Positions 1 to 5,617 of a DNA stretch of 6,028 bases are shown piece by piece. The position numbers and the translations under genes were made by a program. Positions within the stretch are counted from its first letter, which is position 1. Each line of letters begins with the position of its first letter. The notes below the pieces were generated by a model. The model was given only the letters and a program-made list of their open reading frames with translations. It was not told the origin of the DNA and made no database searches. This DNA comes from Spirochaetia bacterium. GTDB lineage: Bacteria; Spirochaetota; Spirochaetia; PWKH01. The stretch is taken from the NCBI GenBank assembly GCA_021736545.1, contig JAIPFS010000098.1:1-6028 (forward strand), read 5' to 3'.

Positions 1-169
1 CCTCTTTGGCAGCAAATCTGGCAGCTGCCAACATGAAGGGATCGCCCCCCGTCTGCTTTATATAATCATATTCATCCGGATGAAGAATTCTTTTGAGGAA
101 ACCGTCATTATGCTGATGCTTCCGCAGCCGTTCTACTTCTACAATATCAATACCAATTCCTAAAATCAT
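1..169 (-). CDS. acpS: Holo-[acyl-carrier-protein] synthase, 5' part only (runs off left edge)
   Basis: AcpS transfers the 4'-phosphopantetheine arm from coenzyme A to the conserved serine of apo-acyl carrier protein in the cytoplasm, which makes ACP active for fatty-acid synthesis. I translated the 56 complete codons in the window. The protein begins MILGIGIDIVEVERL, the family's hallmark N-terminus, with Asp8 as the expected Mg2+ ligand. It ends at the window edge in AAARFAAKE, the second signature, whose Glu56 is the other expected metal ligand. The family is usually about 120-130 residues, so a little under half is visible. The start codon overlaps the cdaR stop as ATGA, with an AAAGGGA Shine-Dalgarno sequence 7 nt upstream inside cdaR, which points to translational coupling. 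It is the third gene of the cdaA-cdaR-acpS operon. Confidence 0.93.
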   Translation of the reverse strand, partial: MILGIGIDIVEVERLRKHQHNDGFLKRILHPDEYDYIKQTGGDPFMLAAARFAAKE

Positions 170-621
170 GTATCAGTCCCTTTTTCCTGCAGCTCGTCAG
201 CATTGTTCACCTTACTTTCTCCGTCGTCCTTCGCTTCAATACGGATTGAAATTCTATCCGGACTTGTACTTATCTCCAAAGGAACATCTGTATCCAAACT
301 ATCTGAACGCAGCACTTTTACTGCTGCTGTATATATACCTGGTTCCTTTACATACGTAAAATCTGCAACAACATTTACACTATCAGGCTGAATCATGTAA
401 ATAGTTTCTTTCGGTCCCCTCACGCTTACTGTTACAGTCTTTACATAATTATCAGTCGTTTCATAGCCCTGAGGAAGTTTCACCTCCAGGGTTGTCTCAA
501 TATCCCTGACATCAAGGTTGATATTCTGCACAAAAAAGAACAGCAGTCCAGCCAGGACAATACAGATAATTTTTGCCGGCCAGTTAAACAAGATGGATTG
601 CAGAATGTTATTCATTTTCAT
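166..621 (-). CDS. cdaR: Short YbbR-domain protein, CdaR-like regulator of diadenylate cyclase
   Basis: CdaR proteins are membrane-anchored, outward-facing YbbR-domain proteins that bind CdaA and modulate c-di-AMP synthesis. This one has a short cytoplasmic N-terminus with the motif NWPAKI, one hydrophobic anchor (about IICIVLAGLLFFFV, residues 20-33 from the first ATG) and then one YbbR-like beta-rich domain. Within that domain are LEVKLPQGYE, VTVSVRGP, VVADFTYVKEPGIYTAAVKV and a C-terminal acidic, polar tail. At about 151-154 residues it has room for one YbbR domain, whereas the Bacillus protein carries four. Its gene overlaps the 3' end of cdaA and its stop overlaps the acpS start. Three in-frame ATGs lie close together (628-630, 619-621, 613-615). 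I chose the middle one because GGAGG sits 9 nt upstream of it but directly abuts the first. The partner role is inferred from gene order and topology. Confidence 0.82.
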   Translation of the reverse strand: MKMNNILQSILFNWPAKIICIVLAGLLFFFVQNINLDVRDIETTLEVKLPQGYETTDNYVKTVTVSVRGPKETIYMIQPDSVNVVADFTYVKEPGIYTAAVKVLRSDSLDTDVPLEISTSPDRISIRIEAKDDGESKVNNADELQEKGTDT

Positions 622-1423
622 CGGAAGCATCCTCCATCTCTTCAGGCAGAACGTCCTGGTAGTTCAGAAGCGCGATGAGACTCCTTCGCACAGTTTCCGG
701 AACAAGATCATAATAGAGATTAGCGTTATATGCCAGTGAAATTGCACCGGTCTCCTCAGAAACAATCAGTACTACAGCATCAGAATCTTCAGCCATTCCC
801 AGGGCTGCCCGGTGTCTAGAGCCGAAACTTTTCCTGATATCAGCCTGCTGACTGATGGGGAGGAAACATCCAGCCGACTGAATTTTCCCTCCTGATATAA
901 TTACCGCTCCATCATGAAGGGGCGTATCATGATCAAAGAGGGTTAATAACAATGCATTAGAAATATCACCCTGGATCCTGGTGCCGGATTCAACAATATT
1001 TTTCACATCCAGTCTTCTCGGGAAGACAATAAGAGCTCCCCTCCCCTTAGAAGAAAGAACTTGCATGGCATTGATTATGGTCTCAATCTGCTCCGTGGAA
1101 GTCTTGTTTGCTAACCTGAAAATACCGCTTGATCGAGATGCCATACTGGTAAAAGCTCGGCGAAGTTCCGGCTGGTATATGATAGCAAGAATAATAAGCA
1201 CCACCGGCGTGATGTTGGCATAAATCCACAGAAGCGTAGTCAGATTAAGAAAATAGGCAGCAGTATAGAGGGCAATCATGTATATGATAACTTTTATAAT
1301 TTGTATTGCCCGGGTCTTCTCAATGAGATCATACACCCAGTACAGAATATATGCTATAACAGCAATATCCAGAACAGGGAGTATAATATCATGTATGATC
1401 CCGATATCCTCACTCCAATTCAT
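608..1423 (-). CDS. cdaA: Membrane diadenylate cyclase CdaA (DacA), c-di-AMP synthase
   Basis: CdaA condenses two ATP into cyclic di-AMP, the second messenger that controls potassium, osmolyte and cell-wall homeostasis in many bacteria. The 271-residue product is full length for the family. Three transmembrane segments fill the N-terminus (about residues 11-31, 38-58 and 64-82). They are followed by a linker and the cytoplasmic DAC domain. Catalytic signatures are intact: GALIVF (129-134), TPLHDGAVII with the DGA motif at 171-173, and GSRHRAALG with the RHR motif at 203-205, followed by SDAVVLIVSEETG. The C-terminal tail is acidic (EEMEDASDENE) and its codons carry the cdaR ribosome-binding site. 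The ATG is preceded by TAAGGAG five to six nt upstream, a strong start. It is the first gene of an operon with cdaR and acpS. In firmicutes the next gene after cdaR is usually glmM; here it is acpS. Confidence 0.97.
   Translation of the reverse strand: MNWSEDIGIIHDIILPVLDIAVIAYILYWVYDLIEKTRAIQIIKVIIYMIALYTAAYFLNLTTLLWIYANITPVVLIILAIIYQPELRRAFTSMASRSSGIFRLANKTSTEQIETIINAMQVLSSKGRGALIVFPRRLDVKNIVESGTRIQGDISNALLLTLFDHDTPLHDGAVIISGGKIQSAGCFLPISQQADIRKSFGSRHRAALGMAEDSDAVVLIVSEETGAISLAYNANLYYDLVPETVRRSLIALLNYQDVLPEEMEDASDENE
631..635 (-). promoter_or_regulatory. Shine-Dalgarno GGAGG that decides the cdaR start
   Basis: GGAGG lies inside the last codons of cdaA. It has zero spacing to the ATG at 628-630, 9 nt to the ATG at 619-621 and 15 nt to the ATG at 613-615. 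Only the middle distance is normal, so translation most likely begins at 621. Confidence 0.6.
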
Positions 1424-1545
1424 GCCTTCTCCTTACTGAAATACGCCATACAGCTGCTTTTAGATGCACAAAATCTTTTTGATTTCTCTTTTCCGTTGTC
1501 TCTCAGCTTATGGTGATGCAAACATGTACACTATTCACATATTTG

Positions 1546-1574
1546 ATTATAGGTGGAAGCGTAAAATATCACAA
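1546..1574 (-). promoter_or_regulatory. Sigma70-type promoter for the cdaA operon
   Basis: On the minus strand TTGTGA (1574-1569; 4 of 6 matches to TTGACA) is followed by a 17-bp spacer and a perfect TATAAT (1551-1546). Transcription would start near 1539 and leave a leader of about 115 nt before the cdaA ATG. The -35 box includes the TGA stop of the upstream cardiolipin synthase gene, so the promoter lies across the gene junction. I looked through the leader for the conserved pieces of a ydaO-type c-di-AMP riboswitch and did not recognise any. Confidence 0.55.
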
Positions 1575-3023
1575 GAGCGGAGAAAAAATCCTGCAGATTG
1601 AATTTCTTAATTTTACCGGAATTTTGAATTTCCGATAAAGCTCCAGTGTCATTTCCATACAGCCTTCCATATCCTTTTCAAACTGCCGGGAAAAATTCTC
1701 TGCTGTCGTTTCATCATAAAAAACCGTATTAATTTCATAGTCCAGAAAAAAACTTCTTACATCCATGTTGCAGCTGCCGGAAGTTACAATAAGATCATCA
1801 ACACTGATTACCTTGGAATGGAAAAATCCCTTTTCATAGAGGTAAATCTTTACACCAGCAGATAAAAGCTGTTCAAAATAGGTATGCGCAGCCCAAAATG
1901 GTATTTTCTTATCAGGGATACCGGTCATCATCAAGCGGACATCTACCCCGCTGAGCGCCGCGGTCTCCATGGCGATACGAATGCTGTCATCGGGTACAAA
2001 ATAGGGGCTCTGTATTAAGACTTTACTATCCGCATTGGAAACAATATTAAAGTAAAGCTGCTGAATGGAATACCAGGAAGAATCCGGCCCGCTGCAGAGT
2101 ACCTGAACAGGGAGAAATGCATTCTGATCTTCCAGCTCCTGCAAGCTGAAATATTTCTCAAGATTCTGCACTTTTCCGTTACTGTTTATCCAGTCGGCCA
2201 GGAATATGGACTGAAAAAGCGAAACAACTTCACCGGTAAAGCGCATATGCGTATCCCGCCATGTCTGAAATCTCCGGCCTCCAGAGATATACTCTTCCCC
2301 GATATTCATCCCCCCGGTATAGGCAATTTTCCCATCGACAACAACAATTTTTCGGTGATTTCGGTAGTTGATCACCCATGCACCAAGAATGCTTGCAGGA
2401 TTCAGGTAGTTTCTGAAATCAACGCCCGCTTCAATCAGTTTTCTCCTGCCGCGCTGTGAGAGTGAGAACATTGACCCGAAGCCATCTACAAGAAGCCGAA
2501 CCTCTACACCTTCACGAATTTTCTTTCGAAGGATTTTCAGTATCTCATCGCCTACCTCATCATCCCGATAAATAAAATATTCAAGATGGATTGATTCTTC
2601 AGCATTCCGAAGATCATTGAGAAATTCATGAAAAAACAGCTTCCCGGAATGAAATATTTCTGTTCTGTTATTTACAGTTATCAGGGCATTGCTGCTGCGA
2701 AGATTCATTTGGAGGGTTTTTACTATATCGCTGTCCAAACGGGCATACTCTTCCTGAATATAATTCTGCTGCTGTCCCAATGCAGGTTCAAGGTACTTTC
2801 CAAAGAGTTCCTCAGGTCGCTGTTTTACAATTTTTCGTTTTTTCCAATTCACGCCGCTAAGGAGATAGAACGCAGACCCCACATACGGGAAGAGAAAGAG
2901 AGCCAGAATCCATGCAATGGAGGACTGGGGTATTTTATTGTCAAGAAGTATCTGCATGGTCAGGGCGCAGGCTATGAGGATGTGAACAGTATATGCCAGA
3001 GATGTACCGCTAAAGAAAGACAA
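1569..3023 (-). CDS. cls: Cardiolipin synthase, two-HKD phospholipase D family
   Basis: Bacterial cardiolipin synthases join two phosphatidylglycerol molecules into cardiolipin plus glycerol at the inner membrane. The 484-residue length is typical. Two N-terminal hydrophobic segments (about 8-28 and 34-57) are followed by a basic stretch (KKRKIVKQRPEE) and two phospholipase D domains. The first catalytic motif is HRKIVVVDG (His223, Lys225, Asp230) followed by GGMNIGEEY. The second is HSKVISVDD (His402, Lys404, Asp409) followed by SGSCNMDVRS. Between them IQSPYFVPDD matches the family. The start is TTG: no in-frame ATG lies close upstream, GGAGG stands 10 nt before the TTG, and the first internal ATG (residue 23) would cut off most of the first membrane segment. 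It lies downstream of glpK on the same strand, and a shared transcript is possible. A different phosphatidyl acceptor cannot be excluded from sequence alone. Confidence 0.93.
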   Translation of the reverse strand: MSFFSGTSLAYTVHILIACALTMQILLDNKIPQSSIAWILALFLFPYVGSAFYLLSGVNWKKRKIVKQRPEELFGKYLEPALGQQQNYIQEEYARLDSDIVKTLQMNLRSSNALITVNNRTEIFHSGKLFFHEFLNDLRNAEESIHLEYFIYRDDEVGDEILKILRKKIREGVEVRLLVDGFGSMFSLSQRGRRKLIEAGVDFRNYLNPASILGAWVINYRNHRKIVVVDGKIAYTGGMNIGEEYISGGRRFQTWRDTHMRFTGEVVSLFQSIFLADWINSNGKVQNLEKYFSLQELEDQNAFLPVQVLCSGPDSSWYSIQQLYFNIVSNADSKVLIQSPYFVPDDSIRIAMETAALSGVDVRLMMTGIPDKKIPFWAAHTYFEQLLSAGVKIYLYEKGFFHSKVISVDDLIVTSGSCNMDVRSFFLDYEINTVFYDETTAENFSRQFEKDMEGCMEMTLELYRKFKIPVKLRNSICRIFSPLL

Positions 3024-3033
3024 GTTGAAAAAA

Positions 3034-3038
3034 CCTCC
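3034..3038 (-). promoter_or_regulatory. Shine-Dalgarno GGAGG supporting the TTG start of cls
   Basis: GGAGG is separated by 10 nt from the TTG at 3023-3021. An ATG overlapping this site (within TTTATGGAGG) is out of frame with cls by two bases, so it cannot be the start. I see no convincing -10/-35 pair between this site and the hairpin upstream. Confidence 0.55.
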
Positions 3039-3060
3039 ATAAATAAATCCTGAATAGTCA

Positions 3061-3091
3061 CAGTTACCAGGAGCAAATTACCTGGTAACTG
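3061..3091. terminator. Perfect 11-bp inverted repeat downstream of glpK; terminator-like hairpin without a U-tract
   Basis: CAGTTACCAGG (3061-3071) and CCTGGTAACTG (3081-3091) are exact reverse complements with a 9-nt loop, so either strand would form a stable hairpin in RNA. It lies after glpK and the tandem repeat and just before cls. On the minus strand the stem is followed by TGACTATTCAGG, with no T-run, and the plus side also lacks one. It is therefore not a canonical intrinsic terminator. It could weaken read-through, protect the 3' end of glpK mRNA from exonucleases, or act as a protein site. The terminator label is the nearest category, and only the inverted repeat itself is seen directly. 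Confidence 0.5.
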
Positions 3092-3110
3092 ATTAAGTAC
3101 TACTCAAGCA

Positions 3111-3208
3111 CCCAACTACCCAACAAACTACCCAACAAACTACCCAACAAACTACCCAACAAACTACCCAACAAACTACCCAACAAACTACCCAACAAAC
3201 TACCCAAC
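3111..3208. repeat. 12-bp tandem repeat, seven perfect CCCAACAAACTA units with degenerate edges
   Basis: Units occupy 3119-3130, 3131-3142, 3143-3154, 3155-3166, 3167-3178, 3179-3190 and 3191-3202 with no mismatch. The left edge is a shortened copy, CCCAACTA (3111-3118). The right edge begins another copy (CCCAAC, 3203-3208) and then decays into CCAA-like tetramers up to about 3216. The array starts about 20 bp past the glpK stop codon, in what would be the glpK 3' untranslated RNA, where it reads TAGTTTGTTGGG. I found no start codon and ribosome-binding site that would make it coding. The exact identity of the copies suggests recent expansion by slippage or unequal recombination, so the copy number probably varies between strains. 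Confidence 0.95.
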
Positions 3209-3227
3209 CAACCAACAGCAGTTAGAA

Positions 3228-4742
3228 TTACTCTTCTATCCAGTTCATACTTCGCTCAATGGATTTGTGCCAGAAAGCAAGTTTCTTATCCCGTTCATCT
3301 TCACCCATCATCGGATCCCAATGCTTATCTTCCTTCCATTGAGCTGCTAGCTCTTCCAGGGAATTCCAGAAACCTGTAGAGAGCCCGGCGGCATAAGCAG
3401 AACCTAAAGCAGTGGTTTCTGCTATCACTGGTCGTATAACCGGAATATTCAATATATCCGCCTGAAACTGCATAAAAACAGCACTCTTCGTCATGCCCCC
3501 ATCAACTTTAATCTCCCTCAGCTTAATTCCTGAATCCTTTTCCATTGCATCAAAAAGATCCTTTGCCTGAAATGCCGTGGATTCCAGTACAGCCCTGGCA
3601 AGGTGCCCAGCCTTTACGTATCCCGTCAGTCCGGTAATAACACCTCGTGCGTCAGACCGCCAATAGGGAGCAAACAAACCTGCAAAAGCAGGCACAAAAT
3701 AGACGCCTCCGTTATCCTCCACAGACTCTGCCAATTTATCGATTTCCGGAGCGCTGTCCACAAGACCTATATTATCACGCATCCATTGAATCAAGGATCC
3801 AGCAACCGCTATTGAACCTTCCAGAGCATAAACCGGTTTATCATCTCCAGATCTGTAGGCAACGGTGGTCAGAAGCCCATATTGGGACTGGCAGAGTTCC
3901 TCTCCAGTATTCTCCAAGAGAAAACATCCGGTTCCATAGGTATTCTTAGACTGACCTTTGCTGAAGCAGGCCTGACCGAAAAGGGCTGCCTGCTGATCTC
4001 CGAGTATACCGCAGACCGGGATCTGAGCACCGAATACACTGGAAGATTCGGTATACCCGTAAATATCACGCATGGATGAGCGAATTTCAGGGAGGGCTTT
4101 TTGGGGGACAGAAAACAGCTTCAGCAGTTCATCATCCCAAGTAAGCGTTTCAATATCCATAGTGAGGTAGCGAGATGCATTTGTTACATCCGTTACCAGA
4201 GCACCTCCATCCTTTCCTCCAGTAAGATTCCATACAAGCCAAGTATCAATAGTGCCGATATAGGCTTCACCGTTTTCTGCACGCTCCTTCAAGCCTTCAA
4301 CGTTGTCCATCATCCAGCGGATCTTAGATCCAGAGAAATACGGACTGAGGGGAACCCCCGTTTTAGCTCTCAGCCGGTCTATACCGCCCTCTTCTATCAG
4401 AGAATCAATAAACTGCTTTCCACGAAGATCCTGCCAGACAATGGCATTATACAGGGGTCTGCCGGTTGCCGGGTCCCATGCTATAATCGTTTCTCGCTGA
4501 TTTGTAATGCCGATACCTGCAATCTCATCTCCGGAAACTCCAGCTTTTTTCAGTGTTTCCTTAATTGTCGTCTTTGTATTCTCCCATATTTCCAAAGGAT
4601 CATGCTCTACCCAGCCGGGTTTGGGATAATATTGTTTATGTTCAAGCTGATGTGATGCTGCTAAATTTCCCGAATGATCGAATAAAATAAACCGCGTACT
4701 GGTCGTTCCCTGATCGATGGAACCTATAAATTTTTTCTCCAT
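3228..4742 (-). CDS. glpK: Glycerol kinase
   Basis: GlpK phosphorylates glycerol with ATP to sn-glycerol-3-phosphate, feeding glycolysis through G3P dehydrogenase or phospholipid synthesis. The 504 residues match the family. The N-terminal ATPase fold opens with SIDQGTTSTRF (Asp10, Thr13, Thr14, Arg17). Glycerol-contact residues are all present: Arg83-Glu84 in TNQRET, Trp103 in IVWQD, Tyr135 in PLSPYFSG, and the catalytic base Asp249 in GILGDQQAALFG. Further signatures are KNTYGTGCFLL, ALEGSIAVAGS, PAFAGLFAPYW and KVDGGMTKS. The loop before Asp249 (about residues 228-240, YGYTESSSVFGAQ) has no histidine, so the HPr-dependent activation known in many firmicute GlpKs is not expected. The ATG has AGAGAGG 8 nt upstream. 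No glpF or glpD is adjacent; cls follows after a repeat-bearing spacer. Confidence 0.97.
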   Translation of the reverse strand: MEKKFIGSIDQGTTSTRFILFDHSGNLAASHQLEHKQYYPKPGWVEHDPLEIWENTKTTIKETLKKAGVSGDEIAGIGITNQRETIIAWDPATGRPLYNAIVWQDLRGKQFIDSLIEEGGIDRLRAKTGVPLSPYFSGSKIRWMMDNVEGLKERAENGEAYIGTIDTWLVWNLTGGKDGGALVTDVTNASRYLTMDIETLTWDDELLKLFSVPQKALPEIRSSMRDIYGYTESSSVFGAQIPVCGILGDQQAALFGQACFSKGQSKNTYGTGCFLLENTGEELCQSQYGLLTTVAYRSGDDKPVYALEGSIAVAGSLIQWMRDNIGLVDSAPEIDKLAESVEDNGGVYFVPAFAGLFAPYWRSDARGVITGLTGYVKAGHLARAVLESTAFQAKDLFDAMEKDSGIKLREIKVDGGMTKSAVFMQFQADILNIPVIRPVIAETTALGSAYAAGLSTGFWNSLEELAAQWKEDKHWDPMMGEDERDKKLAFWHKSIERSMNWIEE

Positions 4743-4781
4743 ATCATAAACCTCTCTTTTACCTCGTTTTTCCTTTTGATT

Positions 4782-4792
4782 AGCATTATGCT
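4782..4792. promoter_or_regulatory. 11-bp palindrome AGCATTATGCT just downstream of the glpK transcription start
   Basis: AGCAT and ATGCT are exact reverse complements around a single central T. The site would cover about +6 to +16 of the predicted glpK transcript, a usual position for a repressor operator. The heptamer GCATTAT inside it recurs at 4867-4873, overlapping the -35 region of the divergent gene. The half-sites are short and no known regulator is recognised, so the operator role is a guess. Confidence 0.25.
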
Positions 4793-4804
4793 TGAGGATG
4801 TTTC

Positions 4805-4832
4805 ATTATAAGCAGAATTTATCATTTTTGAA
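4805..4832 (-). promoter_or_regulatory. Sigma70-type promoter for glpK
   Basis: On the minus strand a perfect TATAAT (4810-4805) is preceded by a 16-bp spacer and TTCAAA (4832-4827; 4 of 6 matches to the -35 consensus). The predicted start near 4798 gives a leader of roughly 56 nt before the glpK ATG. The -10 box is strong. The -35 box is moderate, which would suit a gene that needs an activator or responds to a repressor. Confidence 0.5.
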
Positions 4833-4864
4833 ACCTTTTTATAGGAAAAGAGATAGCGCTCTAT

Positions 4865-4893
4865 TTGCATTATCCGGATTTTCCATCTATACT
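4865..4893 (+). promoter_or_regulatory. Candidate promoter for the 5-formyl-THF cyclo-ligase gene
   Basis: TTGCAT (4865-4870) and TATACT (4888-4893; 5 of 6 matches to TATAAT) are separated by an ideal 17-bp spacer. Transcription would begin near 4900, leaving a leader of about 90-100 nt. The -35 matches only the leading TTG. It is back to back with the glpK promoter: their -35 elements are separated by about 32 bp. No other pairing in 4900-4988 looked better. Confidence 0.4.
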
Positions 4894-4988
4894 TTTAGTA
4901 CCATGTTTCATCCAAGCGTTCTGCCGCAGAAGTAAATTTGAACGAGCTTCAGTTTTAGAGAACACTATTAATAAGATAATTCAGCTTA

Positions 4989-5591
4989 ATGGAGAATTCT
5001 TTGATAAAAGAACAGAAAAAAAAATTGAGAAATGAGATACAATCTCGTCTGCGACATCTTCAAGAGGAAACAATAAAAGTTAAAAGCAGAAATATTCAGC
5101 AGACACTAATGAAGCTTCCCTTATGGAAACGTGCAGGCATGCTGATGGCCTATTATCCGATGGCTCATGAAGTTGATACACTGCCTCTAATGAAGACGGC
5201 ACTGCTTGATGCAAAACTAGTTGCTTTGCCGAGGATAAACAGCACCGGAATGAGTTTTCATATTCTGCCGCCGAATACCCTGGATAGTTCTATTGAAGAT
5301 TTTCTCGAGGAGCATCCTTACGGTTTTCTTCAGCCGAAGGCAGATTTACCCTTAATTCGTCCTTCATCTCATCTTATTAGCATTATTATTGTTCCTGGCC
5401 TAGGTTTTGACAGAAACGGTAATCGATTGGGCAGGGGGAAGGGTTTTTATGATGCATATCTTGCCGAATACGGACAGTTTGTACATAGCATCGGAGTCTG
5501 TTTTGACGAGCAGCTGCAAATGGAAATACCGGTTTCGGCGCAGGACAAAAAAATAAGAGCCCTTATCAGTGACTCCGGTATAATTATCTAA
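4989..5591 (+). CDS. fthC: 5-formyltetrahydrofolate cyclo-ligase (5,10-methenyl-THF synthetase)
   Basis: This cytosolic enzyme uses ATP and Mg2+ to convert 5-formyltetrahydrofolate to 5,10-methenyltetrahydrofolate, returning a dead-end folate to the one-carbon pool. The 200 residues are normal for the family. The N-terminal helix is basic (KEQKKKLRNEIQSRL). It is followed by LPLWKRAGMLMAYYPMAHEVDT, where the family contacts substrate, then VALPR (78-82). The nucleotide-binding signature is present as IVPGLGFDRNGNRLGRGKGFYDAYL (from residue 134), with LGRGKGFYD standing for the common LGYGGGYYD. The ATG at 4989 has no Shine-Dalgarno upstream, whereas a TTG four codons later (5001) has GGAG with 6-nt spacing, so the mature start may be 5001 (196 residues). 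The gene is divergent from glpK and convergent with the PtsN-like gene, and probably monocistronic. No 6S RNA, a frequent neighbour in proteobacteria, was recognised upstream. Confidence 0.93.
   Translation: MENSLIKEQKKKLRNEIQSRLRHLQEETIKVKSRNIQQTLMKLPLWKRAGMLMAYYPMAHEVDTLPLMKTALLDAKLVALPRINSTGMSFHILPPNTLDSSIEDFLEEHPYGFLQPKADLPLIRPSSHLISIIIVPGLGFDRNGNRLGRGKGFYDAYLAEYGQFVHSIGVCFDEQLQMEIPVSAQDKKIRALISDSGIII
4991..4994 (+). promoter_or_regulatory. GGAG motif favouring an alternative TTG start of fthC
   Basis: GGAG overlaps the G of the annotated ATG and lies 6 nt before the in-frame TTG at 5001-5003. The ATG itself is preceded by an A/T-rich stretch with no purine-rich ribosome-binding motif. 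Either start keeps the whole conserved domain. Confidence 0.4.
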
Positions 5592-5617
5592 ACGCTATAT
5601 AGGGTAGGTTTACGGGC

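Noticed and set aside
1424..1540. c-di-AMP (ydaO-type) riboswitch in the cdaA leader
   Set aside because: The leader of about 115 nt is A-rich and lacks the conserved elements I would expect; a covariance-model search would settle it.
2628..3053. Plus-strand 141-codon open frame opposite the start of cls
   Set aside because: It is antisense to the conserved N-terminal half of cardiolipin synthase and its sequence resembles no family I recognise; a shadow frame.
3111..3216. The tandem repeat as a CRISPR array or coding repeat
   Set aside because: Units are 12 bp with no spacers between them, so it is not CRISPR. No start codon with a ribosome-binding site feeds it on the plus strand, and one minus-strand frame has a TAG in every unit.
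3869..4069. Minus-strand 66-codon frame inside glpK in another register
   Set aside because: It is fully nested in glpK, which is uninterrupted in its own frame; nothing suggests a programmed frameshift.
4101..4655. Plus-strand 184-codon open frame opposite glpK
   Set aside because: It lies wholly antisense to a glycerol kinase whose motifs are intact, has no recognisable domain or good ribosome-binding site, and its composition is that of reversed glpK codons.
4900..4988. 6S RNA or another small RNA upstream of fthC
   Set aside because: The leader is short and A/T-rich and shows no long paired structure; 6S RNA would need about 180 nt with a large central bubble.
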